Of a DNA stretch of 33,114 nucleotides, positions 22,424 through 30,378 are shown in pieces; within the stretch, counting starts at the first letter, position 1, and each line of letters opens with the position of its first letter. Under the pieces are notes generated by a model. That model was not told the origin of the DNA. It made no database searches and was given only the letters and a program-made list of their open reading frames with translations. Both the position numbers and the translations under genes were made by a program. Origin of the DNA: Paludibacteraceae bacterium (GTDB lineage: Bacteria; Bacteroidota; Bacteroidia; Bacteroidales; Paludibacteraceae); NCBI GenBank assembly GCA_017471285.1, contig JAFUUZ010000047.1, positions 1-33,114 of the forward strand. Reading direction: 5' to 3'.

Positions 22424-23377
22424 ATGGCTACAGAAAAGCAAGGTTTTGGCGCAAAGTTCATGCATTGGTACGGATCGTACCAGGGAAAGAACGTTGTTAA
22501 CATCGTTTATTCCGCGGGTGCATCCGTGGTTATTGTAGGTGCATTGTTTAAAATTCTGCACTGGCCGGGTGCAAGTCAAGTGCTGATGATTGGTATGTTT
22601 ACCGAGGCATTCTTGTTCCTCATCGGAACCCTTGAGCATCCGCATCCCGAGTTCCACTGGGAGAATGTATTTCCGCAATTGCTGGAATACGGAACAAAGC
22701 CTGAATTACTGGAAGAGAAATCGAAACAACCGCGTCCTACACTGTTAGGTGCCGGTGTGGCAGAAGGCCAGCAAGCAGCGAATCTGAATCTGGGTGTGGC
22801 AGCCGCGGGTGAACCGGCAGGTTCCGCAAAAGCTCCGGGCTTGAAGGACGAAGATTATAAGTCGTTGAAGGATGGTATTGCAGATTTGGCAAAGACCGCA
22901 TCTCAGTTGTCCGAATTGGGCAAAGTAGCACAGACCAGTGTCAAACTTGGTGAAAAACTCGCTGCTGCTGAAGCTGCAACAGAAGCATATTCGACCAAGA
23001 TGACCGCCGCCGCAGATACTTATGTATCCAAACTGGCAGCAGCCGGCGTGGCAACGGATTCGTTCACTTCTGCAACCAGTACCTTGGCACAAACATACGC
23101 CCAAGTAAGCGGTGACATGCAGAATATCGCAGAAGAGACCAAGGCTTACAAAGCCGGTGTTGAGCAGGTAGGCAAGAGTATCGCAACCCTGAATACCGTT
23201 TATGAGTTGCAATTGCAAGCAGTTAATGCCCAGACTGAAGCTCAGAAAGCGGCTGCAACAGCTGCTAAAGAGGCCGCAGAGGCTCAGACTGCGTTTGCAG
23301 CGGGAGCAAAGCAACTTCAGAAGCAAGTGGCAAGTCTCAACGATATCTATGGCAACATGCTCAATGCATTGGCATAA
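22424..23377 (+). CDS. gldL: Type IX secretion inner-membrane motor subunit GldL (PorL)
   Basis: A 317-residue protein with two N-terminal membrane helices (about residues 25-43 and 52-70). GALFKILHWPGAS lies between them and a membrane-embedded Glu (Glu61 in MFTEAFLFLIG) is the candidate proton-path residue. GldL forms the stator ring around GldM. The cytoplasmic remainder (about 75-317) is Ala/Gln/Glu/Lys-rich and predicted coiled coil, ending in KQVASLNDIYGNMLNAL, the conserved C-terminal patch. Confidence 0.96.
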   Translation: MATEKQGFGAKFMHWYGSYQGKNVVNIVYSAGASVVIVGALFKILHWPGASQVLMIGMFTEAFLFLIGTLEHPHPEFHWENVFPQLLEYGTKPELLEEKSKQPRPTLLGAGVAEGQQAANLNLGVAAAGEPAGSAKAPGLKDEDYKSLKDGIADLAKTASQLSELGKVAQTSVKLGEKLAAAEAATEAYSTKMTAAADTYVSKLAAAGVATDSFTSATSTLAQTYAQVSGDMQNIAEETKAYKAGVEQVGKSIATLNTVYELQLQAVNAQTEAQKAAATAAKEAAEAQTAFAAGAKQLQKQVASLNDIYGNMLNALA

Positions 23378-23428
23378 ATTAATTTAATTAAGTAGTAATT
23401 GAAATACAACCGATAAAACACTTCAGCA

Positions 23429-25006
23429 ATGAGTGGAGCAAAAAACTGTCCGGAAACCCCGAGACAAAAAATGATAGGTATGATGTACTTGGTGCTCACC
23501 GCCATGTTGGCGTTGAACGTAAGTACGGATATCCTCAATGGTTTCACATTGGTGGACGATAGCCTGCACTCCTCTATCGAAGCATCGAACAAGCGTAACG
23601 CGCAACTCTATAACGATTTCCAGGCTGCAAATGCAGACAACCCTGAGAAAACGCAAGAGTGGTATGATAAAGCCGTGGAGGTGCAGAAACGTGCGGACTC
23701 TCTCTACAACTATATCCAAGATTTTAAGGAGCATATAGCTATATTGGCGGATGGTCAGAAGGCCGTTAACGAGCGTAGAGGTGAGGATGGAAAAGGTGAT
23801 CCGACACGCCGTATAGAAGGAAACTCCAACTTGGATGTAACAGCGCAGTACGCCATCAACGAGAAGCATGGTGCAGAACTGAAAGAAATAGTGGCTTATT
23901 ATCGCGACTATGCTGCCGGTTTGGCAGATCAAGATGCGGAGCTGCGTAATTCTATCTTGCAGAATCTGGCTACAGAGCGCGGATGGAATGCACACGAGAA
24001 GGACTCATGCGACTGGGAGGTGGCGATCTTCGAGGGTATGCCTGTAGGAGCCTCTATCACGATTCTGACCAAGATGCAGAATGATGTCCGTTCGACAGAG
24101 AGCCAGTTGATTCAGTACCTGATGGACCGTACGGATGCGGGCGACCTGCGTGTAAACAAACTGAACGCGTACGTGATCCCGAACTCGAACTACGTGATTC
24201 GTGGTGGTCGTTATTCAGCTCAAATTATTCTGGCGGCTGTTGACTCGACGCAGCGTCCCGAGTATTATATCGAAGGACAGCGTATCAATGATCAAGGTCT
24301 CTATGAGGTAACCGCTTCCGGTCTGGGACTCAAGAAATATTCCGGTTGGATTGCATACCAGAACCCGGCAACAGGAGAGATGGAGAACCTTCCTTTCTCC
24401 AGTGAATATAGCGTCGGCGAGCCGGCTGTTACAATCTCCAATACGGACTTGAACATTATGTACCGCGGGTATGACAACAAGTTCTCTATTTCCGTACCTG
24501 GAGTAGCCAATGACAAAGTGAAAGTCAGTGTAAGCGGTGCAGCGGTACGCCAGCAAGGCGGTTTATGGATTATCAAACCGGGCGATGGCGCCAAGAGTGT
24601 CTCCATCTCTGTCTCGGCAGAATTGGATGGCCGGATGCAACCGATGGGAAGCAGGGAGTACCGCGTGAAAGCACTGCCGAAGCCGGGTGCATACTTCAGA
24701 TCCGGTGAAAACGAGTACAATGGCGAGAAAGCCATTCCTCGTAGCGCATTGTTGAACCCGGGTGCTTCTGTGATCGCTTCTTACGGACCTGACGGTCTGC
24801 TTGATCTGCCGTTCCAGATCTCCGGATTCCGCGCCAACATCAATGGTGTGTACTTAGAGTCAAGGGGTAATAAGTTCACCCGTGAGCAGTTGGACCGTCT
24901 TGGCAAACTCAAACCGGGCAACTCTGTAATTATTACGGATATCCGTGCAAAAGGTCCGGACGGCAAAGAGATCCGCTTGTCCCCAATTCCTCTAACTCTG
25001 AACTAA
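23429..25006 (+). CDS. gldM: Type IX secretion motor protein GldM (PorM)
   Basis: A 525-residue protein with one membrane helix near the N-terminus (PRQKMIGMMYLVLTAML, residues about 11-35) and a long periplasmic part. Residues about 45-220 are helical; the rest are Ig-like beta domains (NSNYVIRGGRYSAQIILA, VGEPAVTISNTDLNIMYRGYDN). GldM dimers rotate in the GldL pentamer and carry proton-driven torque to the GldK/GldN ring. Starts 51 bases after gldL. Confidence 0.97.
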   Translation: MSGAKNCPETPRQKMIGMMYLVLTAMLALNVSTDILNGFTLVDDSLHSSIEASNKRNAQLYNDFQAANADNPEKTQEWYDKAVEVQKRADSLYNYIQDFKEHIAILADGQKAVNERRGEDGKGDPTRRIEGNSNLDVTAQYAINEKHGAELKEIVAYYRDYAAGLADQDAELRNSILQNLATERGWNAHEKDSCDWEVAIFEGMPVGASITILTKMQNDVRSTESQLIQYLMDRTDAGDLRVNKLNAYVIPNSNYVIRGGRYSAQIILAAVDSTQRPEYYIEGQRINDQGLYEVTASGLGLKKYSGWIAYQNPATGEMENLPFSSEYSVGEPAVTISNTDLNIMYRGYDNKFSISVPGVANDKVKVSVSGAAVRQQGGLWIIKPGDGAKSVSISVSAELDGRMQPMGSREYRVKALPKPGAYFRSGENEYNGEKAIPRSALLNPGASVIASYGPDGLLDLPFQISGFRANINGVYLESRGNKFTREQLDRLGKLKPGNSVIITDIRAKGPDGKEIRLSPIPLTLN

Positions 25007-25018
25007 TAGCTTAACAAT

Positions 25019-25966
25019 ATGATAAAGAAAATTAGTATTATTGCTTGCTTAATGCTTGGCGTACTGACGGCGCAAGCGCAGCATAAAGTGATCTCGTTCT
25101 TTGACGAGATGGGAAGTGCGCGAATCCAGACAGAGGAGTTCTCACAAGCACATGACACTATTGTGATGGTAGATCACCGTATTGACGATGTCATTTGGGC
25201 TCGTTATGTATACCGTGTCATAGATATGCGTTACAAGCAGAACTACCAACTCTATTTCCCTACTAAATCGGATGATGCCGACTACCGCAACCTCTTCAAA
25301 GTAATAGCAGATGCAGTGGTGGACGGTCTTCCTATTTACGAGAAGAACATGGAGACGATCAAACCGGATTTCAAGCAGGCCCCCTTGGCTAAGGAAATGA
25401 TTCCGATGATGTTTATGGCAGATGATCCGACGGCAGACTATTCGGATGATCCGACGCACTATGACATCGAGTCTTCGGATGCTATGTTGATCCACTACGA
25501 CAGTATCGCAGATGAGTTGTCCGGACATTTCTATCGTTTTGAGCCGATTGTCAGGAACCAGCTGAAATATCTGATACAGGAGGTTGTGTTCTTCGACAAG
25601 CATACGTCCCGTCTGCATACCAAGATCATGGCAATAGCACCGCTGCAGTCAGACCTGATAACGACCCGTGATTCATCGAATGTCATGGCTTCTCTGCGTG
25701 AGTCTATCATGTTCTGGATTCCTTTTGACAAACTGCGTCCGTATATGGCTTTGCAGTATGCTATTCCTAACCGCAACGAGGTGAAGCGCGTGACATATGA
25801 CGAGTTCTTCCAGAAACGTATGTTCACTTCTTATATAGTAGGTGAAGGAAACATGTACAACCGCTGGATCCCGGACTATGCCGTAACAGAAGAGCAAGTT
25901 AAGAAAGAACAAGAGCGTATAGCAACGGAATTGCTGAACTTTGAACAAGATCTTTGGGAGTATTAA
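25019..25966 (+). CDS. gldN: Type IX secretion/gliding protein GldN (PorN)
   Basis: A 315-residue periplasmic protein with signal peptide (IIACLMLGVLTAQA, cleavage near AQAQ). DDVIWARYVYRVIDMRYKQNYQLYFPT, FDKHTSRLHTKIMAIAPL and ESIMFWIPFDKLRPYMA are typical GldN segments. It pairs with GldK in the outer-membrane-associated ring. Its TAA stop overlaps the ATG of ftsX by one base, which ties the secretion genes to the downstream housekeeping genes. Confidence 0.96.
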   Translation: MIKKISIIACLMLGVLTAQAQHKVISFFDEMGSARIQTEEFSQAHDTIVMVDHRIDDVIWARYVYRVIDMRYKQNYQLYFPTKSDDADYRNLFKVIADAVVDGLPIYEKNMETIKPDFKQAPLAKEMIPMMFMADDPTADYSDDPTHYDIESSDAMLIHYDSIADELSGHFYRFEPIVRNQLKYLIQEVVFFDKHTSRLHTKIMAIAPLQSDLITTRDSSNVMASLRESIMFWIPFDKLRPYMALQYAIPNRNEVKRVTYDEFFQKRMFTSYIVGEGNMYNRWIPDYAVTEEQVKKEQERIATELLNFEQDLWEY

Positions 25967-26826
25967 TGCGCAAGCATCGGTTTCGTAATTCCTATGTGAC
26001 GTCGGCTATCAGTGTATCGCTGGTGCTGTGTCTAATCGGGTTGGAGGGCATCTTACTGCTCTCCGCCGATTCTCTTATTACGCGCATGCGTGAGAACATC
26101 ACCATGACGGCGGTGTTGACCAATGAAGCGGACAGCGCGCAATGTGCGCAATTGGAGGCGAAGTTGAATGCCGGCAATCATTGCAGCAGTTACACGTACG
26201 TCTCTGCGTCGGATGCCTTGGACGAACATATCCGTTCTTTAGGCGAGGATCCCTCCGCTTTCCTTGGTTTTAATCCTCTTTCTGCCAGTTACGAGATACA
26301 TCCGACGGATGCCTATAGCAATCCTGACAGTCTGGCCCTGATGGCGCAGGAACTGGAAGCTCTACCTTATGTGTCAGAAGTGATCTATCCGCGAGATTTA
26401 GCGGATCTGATGAGCAGTAACGTACATGAGTTCTCGCTGATTTTATTAGTAGTGGCGCTGGCGTTATTGCTGGTATCCATGGTCCTGATAGTCAATACCA
26501 TACGGTTGCAGATTTATTCCCAGCGCTTTTTAATCAACACAATGACTCTTGTCGGAGCTACTTCCTGGGTAACCCGTCGTCCGTTTGTGATGAGGAATAT
26601 GCTAATGGGCTTTATTGCAGGCTTGGTCGCTTTGGCGATATTGAGCGGAGTGGTGTACTATGTGGAATTCAGAATGGGTCTGATGCTGTTTGCCCTGACT
26701 TGGCAGAATATAGCTTTTGTATCCGCTATCGTACTGTGTTCCGGTTTGCTTATCACGCTTTTCGCTTCGTTAATAGCCACAGGACGCTATATCCGCATGG
26801 ACAATAATTCATTATACGAGATATGA
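25966..26826 (+). CDS. ftsX: Cell division protein FtsX
   Basis: A 286-residue membrane protein with the FtsX topology: one N-terminal helix (about residues 13-34), a periplasmic domain of about 120 residues (including DALDEHIRSLGEDPSAFLGFNPL), then three C-terminal helices in the FtsX permease fold (about 155-180, 208-232, 245-272). With the ATPase FtsE (not in this window) it controls peptidoglycan hydrolases at the septum. I use the ATG overlapping the gldN stop; a TTG 12 bases earlier is less likely. Confidence 0.92.
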   Translation: MRKHRFRNSYVTSAISVSLVLCLIGLEGILLLSADSLITRMRENITMTAVLTNEADSAQCAQLEAKLNAGNHCSSYTYVSASDALDEHIRSLGEDPSAFLGFNPLSASYEIHPTDAYSNPDSLALMAQELEALPYVSEVIYPRDLADLMSSNVHEFSLILLVVALALLLVSMVLIVNTIRLQIYSQRFLINTMTLVGATSWVTRRPFVMRNMLMGFIAGLVALAILSGVVYYVEFRMGLMLFALTWQNIAFVSAIVLCSGLLITLFASLIATGRYIRMDNNSLYEI

Positions 26827-27035
26827 AAACATTACCGAAACTCAACCTCATTCTGATAGCTGTATCTTTTGTGATTATAGTTATCGGTTTCGCCCTCATG
26901 GTGGGCGAGCCTTCCGGTGAGGTGTATAACCCAGATATTTTCTCTTTCCGCCGAATCACCGTGGGACCAATGATCTCATTGTTCGGCTTTGTCTTCATGC
27001 TTTTCGCTATCCTTTTCCGCCCTAAAAAGAAATGA
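26823..27035 (+). CDS. DUF3098 small membrane protein
   Basis: A 70-residue protein with two hydrophobic helices (about residues 8-28 and 45-64) joined by [22 protein letters not shown], the conserved DUF3098 loop. It overlaps ftsX by 4 bases (ATGA) and uppP by 4 bases, so translation is coupled. In Bacteroidota it typically sits between ftsX and uppP; function unknown. Confidence 0.9.
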   Translation: MKTLPKLNLILIAVSFVIIVIGFALMVGEPSGEVYNPDIFSFRRITVGPMISLFGFVFMLFAILFRPKKK

Positions 27036-27838
27036 ATTGGCTTGAGGCACTGATATTAGGGATAGTACAGGGACTGACAGAATTTCTGCCGGTCTCTTCT
27101 TCCGGTCATTTGGAGATAGGCCAGGCACTGCTGGGTACGTCAGGTGAAGAGAATCTGACGTTCGCAATCATCGTCCATACAGCCACAGTACTGTCAACTC
27201 TGGTCATTCTGTGGCGCGAGGTGGCGCAGTTGTTCAAAGGCACGTTTACCACGCTCCGGTGGAACAGCGAGAAGGACTATGTGGCGAAAATACTGGTGTC
27301 TATGATTCCGGTATTCATAGTAGGTATGTTTTTCAAGGAACAGGTGGAGGCTTTTTTCGGCAACGGTCTTTTGTTAGTAGGCGTATGCCTCTTGGTCACA
27401 GCGTTGCTGTTGGCTTTAAGCGAGTGGCTTCAGAAGAAGCGTCAGGGCGAAGGACATGAGGTGACATACAAAGATGCCATCATCATCGGTATAGCCCAGG
27501 CATGTGCCGTCTTGCCCGGTTTGAGCCGTTCGGGTTCGACTATCGCGACCGGTCTGCTCTGCGGCGTTAAGAAAGAGAGCATAGCTCAGTTCTCTTTTCT
27601 GATGGTCCTCATCCCTATTTTAGGCGAAGCTTTTCTGGATCTGCTCAAACTGCTGCAGGGAGAGCTGACCAGTGATCTGGGCTTAGTGCCCGCCATAGTC
27701 GGTTTTGCGGCTGCGTTTGTCACCGGATGTTTCGCTTGCCGGTTTATGATAGAGATCGTCCGCCGCCAGCGTCTGATTTGGTTCGCTCTCTACTGCGCTG
27801 TTGTGGGAACGGTAGCTATTGTCTCTACGGTCTGCTGA
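27032..27838 (+). CDS. uppP: Undecaprenyl-diphosphatase (BacA/UppP)
   Basis: A 268-residue integral membrane phosphatase recycling undecaprenyl pyrophosphate, the lipid carrier for cell-wall and surface sugars. The two signature regions are [21 protein letters not shown] (residues about 10-30) and [18 protein letters not shown] (about 160-177). It has about eight membrane segments. It overlaps DUF3098 by 4 bases and ends one base before the truB start. Confidence 0.96.
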   Translation: MNWLEALILGIVQGLTEFLPVSSSGHLEIGQALLGTSGEENLTFAIIVHTATVLSTLVILWREVAQLFKGTFTTLRWNSEKDYVAKILVSMIPVFIVGMFFKEQVEAFFGNGLLLVGVCLLVTALLLALSEWLQKKRQGEGHEVTYKDAIIIGIAQACAVLPGLSRSGSTIATGLLCGVKKESIAQFSFLMVLIPILGEAFLDLLKLLQGELTSDLGLVPAIVGFAAAFVTGCFACRFMIEIVRRQRLIWFALYCAVVGTVAIVSTVC

Positions 27839-27839
27839 T

Positions 27840-28535
27840 ATGTGGGATTTTGAGGCAGGAGAAATACTGGCGTTTGACAAACCGTTACGCTGGACCTCTT
27901 TTGATCTGGTAGCAAAGTTGCGGTATAACCTTTGCCGCAAGTTAGGGAAGAAGAAACTGAAGGTGGGACATTCCGGTACTCTGGATCCTTTGGCAACAGG
28001 TGTCGTGATCGTCTGCACCGGCAAGAAGACCAAAATGATCGAGAGTCTGCAATATGATGTGAAAGAATATATTGCAACACTGCAGTTAGGCGCCACCACA
28101 CCCTCCTACGATATGGAGAAAGAGGTAGATGCAACATATCCGACCGCTCATATCACCAGAGAACTGATTGACCGGACCATACCGCTCTTTATAGGTGAAC
28201 AATGGCAAGTGCCGCCTATGTTCTCCGCGGTACAGATCAACGGAAAACGGGCCTATGAACTGGCGCGCAAAGGAGAGCAGGTAGAGCTCAAACCCAAGCT
28301 GCTTCTGATCGACGAGATAGAAGTGCTGGCGTTTGACGAAGAGAAAATGCAGTTGACCATTCGAGTGGTATGCTCCAAGGGGACGTATATCCGCGCTTTG
28401 GCACGTGATATAGGCGAGAAACTGCAATCGGGAGCCTATCTGACCGCTTTACGGCGGACGAGAGTAGGTGACACCCGGGTAGAAGACTGTATGACCATAG
28501 AACAATTTTTGGCACAACTAAACGAAGATAAATAA
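27840..28535 (+). CDS. truB: tRNA pseudouridine(55) synthase
   Basis: A 231-residue pseudouridine synthase making the T-loop pseudouridine 55 of tRNA. The start is the ATG at 27840 (WDFEAGEILAFDKPLRWTSFDLV); the upstream extension overlaps uppP. The catalytic motif is GHSGTLDPLATGV (Asp near residue 47); KEYIATLQLGATTPSYD and CSKGTYIRALARDIG are conserved. It is the short Bacteroidota form without a C-terminal PUA domain. Confidence 0.96.
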   Translation: MWDFEAGEILAFDKPLRWTSFDLVAKLRYNLCRKLGKKKLKVGHSGTLDPLATGVVIVCTGKKTKMIESLQYDVKEYIATLQLGATTPSYDMEKEVDATYPTAHITRELIDRTIPLFIGEQWQVPPMFSAVQINGKRAYELARKGEQVELKPKLLLIDEIEVLAFDEEKMQLTIRVVCSKGTYIRALARDIGEKLQSGAYLTALRRTRVGDTRVEDCMTIEQFLAQLNEDK

Positions 28536-28538
28536 GAT

Positions 28539-29660
28539 ATGTATAAATCCAATGATATGAGACTCTGTCAGTTTAAGTTCAAACTGCCAGAAGAACTGAT
28601 TGCACAATATCCGGCGGCATACCGCGACGAAGCGCGCCTGATGGTGCTCCACCGTAAATCAGGGGAGATCGAGCACAAGAGTCTGCCTGAATTAGTGGAG
28701 TTTTTCGATGAGGGTGATCTGTTTGTGTTCAACGACACCAAAGTGTTTCCGGCACGTTTATGGGGCCACAAGGAGAAAACAAACGCACTTATCGAGGTGT
28801 TCCTGCTACGTGAGTTAAACCACAGGATGCGGTATTGGGATGTGCTGGTAGAGCCGGCACGTAAGATCCGTATAGGAAACAAACTGACGTTTGAGGATGA
28901 TCCGGCTATTGTAGCAGAAGTGATTGACAATACGACCAGCCGTGGCCGTACGTTCCGTTTCCTGACGGACTATGACAATGAGGAGTTTGTGCCCCGTCTG
29001 TACGCATTAGGCAGCGCTCCGTTGCCCAAGTATATCCGTAGGCCTATGGACCCCGAGGTGTATGAGAAATACCAGGAGGTTTTCCGTGACCAGCCGGTGC
29101 GCGAGATGGATACAGAACGCTATCAGACGATCTTTGCAGACAAAGTAGGTGCCGTTGCAGCACCGGCTTCCGGTTTGCATTTCTCCAAGCAGCTGCTAAA
29201 ACGCATGGAGATCCGCGGTATCGAGTCCACCTTTATGACCAGCCATGTCTCGCTGGGCATCTTCAAGGATATAGACGTGGAGGATCTGACGAAGAACAAG
29301 ATGGAGTCGGAGCAGATCATCTTACCGGAGGCGATGGTTAATGCGGTCAACAAGGCGCATGAGGAGCAGCATCGTATATGTGCTGTAGGTACGGAGATCA
29401 TGCGCGCTATGGAGCATGTTGCAGGGGCCAACGGGCAATTGAAGGCCTATGACGGCTGGACGAACAAATTTATCTTCCCGCCATATACTTTTGCTACTGC
29501 GAACAGTTTCTTTGTTAACTTCTATTTGCCGTGTTCCAGCCAGCAGATCATGGTGGCTGCTTTCGCCGGATACGAAAACCTGATGCACGCGTATGAAGTG
29601 GCGGTGCAGGAAGAATACCGTTTCGGCGACTACGGCGATGCTATGTTGATAGTGGATTAG
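28539..29660 (+). CDS. queA: S-adenosylmethionine:tRNA ribosyltransferase-isomerase
   Basis: A 373-residue enzyme of queuosine synthesis, transferring the ribosyl part of SAM to preQ1 in tRNA to give epoxyqueuosine. Motifs: KFKLPEELIAQYPA at the N-terminus, FNDTKVFPARLWG, APASGLHFSKQLL and TSHVSLGIFK, and PPYTFATANSFFVNFYLP near the end. The start may be the ATG at 28557 (MRLCQFKF, the usual family start) instead of 28539; the 6 extra residues look dispensable. Three bases after truB. Confidence 0.95.
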   Translation: MYKSNDMRLCQFKFKLPEELIAQYPAAYRDEARLMVLHRKSGEIEHKSLPELVEFFDEGDLFVFNDTKVFPARLWGHKEKTNALIEVFLLRELNHRMRYWDVLVEPARKIRIGNKLTFEDDPAIVAEVIDNTTSRGRTFRFLTDYDNEEFVPRLYALGSAPLPKYIRRPMDPEVYEKYQEVFRDQPVREMDTERYQTIFADKVGAVAAPASGLHFSKQLLKRMEIRGIESTFMTSHVSLGIFKDIDVEDLTKNKMESEQIILPEAMVNAVNKAHEEQHRICAVGTEIMRAMEHVAGANGQLKAYDGWTNKFIFPPYTFATANSFFVNFYLPCSSQQIMVAAFAGYENLMHAYEVAVQEEYRFGDYGDAMLIVD

Positions 29661-29675
29661 AACGAAGATTCGTTT

Positions 29676-30338
29676 ATGAAAGTGCGTATAGAGGAGTCGT
29701 GGCAACGGGTGTTGCAACCGGAGTTTGACAAGCCTTATTTCGAACTCCTGACTTCTTACGTGCGCCAGCAATACCAGACCCGTCGGTGTTTTCCACCGGC
29801 AGGTCTTATTTTTAATGCATTCGATTCCTGTCCTTTTGACCGGGTACGGGTGGTGATCATCGGTCAGGACCCTTACCACGAGCCGGGACAGGCTATGGGG
29901 CTGAGTTTCTCGGTGCCGGAGGGCGTACAGATCCCTCCTTCACTGATGAATATCTACAAGGAGATCCACCGTGATCTGGGCACACCTATTCCGGCGAGCG
30001 GCGATCTGCACCGCTGGGCGGAGCAGGGGGTGTTGCTGCTTAACGCCACCCTGACTGTCGAGGCCCACAAAGCCGGAAGCCATCAGGGCAAAGGGTGGGA
30101 GGAACTGACGGATGCAGCTATTGACGCGCTGAATAAAGGCCGAGAACATCTGGTGTTCATGCTCTGGGGATCCTATGCGCAGCGCAAAGGCCAGTTTATC
30201 GACCGCCGCAAACATCTGGTGCTCCAGACATCCCACCCGTCTCCGCTGTCGGTATATAGAGGTTTTGACGGCTGCGGACATTTCTCCGCGGCTAATAACT
30301 ATCTGACCAAACATGGCGAAAAACCCATTGAATGGTAA
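29676..30338 (+). CDS. ung: Uracil-DNA glycosylase (family 1)
   Basis: A 220-residue base-excision repair enzyme. The water-activating motif GQDPYHEPGQAMGLSFSV, the LLLNATLTVEAHKAGSH segment and the DNA-intercalating motif HPSPLSVYRGF are intact. Starts 15 bases after queA and ends 36 bases before the preferred polA start, with a phrase repeat between them. Placement next to polA joins two steps of base-excision repair (inference). Confidence 0.96.
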   Translation: MKVRIEESWQRVLQPEFDKPYFELLTSYVRQQYQTRRCFPPAGLIFNAFDSCPFDRVRVVIIGQDPYHEPGQAMGLSFSVPEGVQIPPSLMNIYKEIHRDLGTPIPASGDLHRWAEQGVLLLNATLTVEAHKAGSHQGKGWEELTDAAIDALNKGREHLVFMLWGSYAQRKGQFIDRRKHLVLQTSHPSPLSVYRGFDGCGHFSAANNYLTKHGEKPIEW

Positions 30339-30378
30339 AATGGCTAAATAAATGACTAAATGGTAAATGAGCAAATGA
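30334..30378. repeat. TGGTAAATGA phrase repeat at the polA start
   Basis: ATGGTAAA, ATGGCTAAATA, AATGACTAA, ATGGTAAATGAG, CAAATGAG follow one another, giving several ATG and TAA/TGA codons. 30350-30370 is the exact reverse complement of 32782-32802 downstream of polA. Confidence 0.85.

Noticed and set aside
30360-30374. ATG start adding MVNEQ to PolA
   Set aside because: It is phrase-repeat sequence; MRKLLLVDAYA at 30375 fits the family start, although the upstream ATG cannot be excluded.
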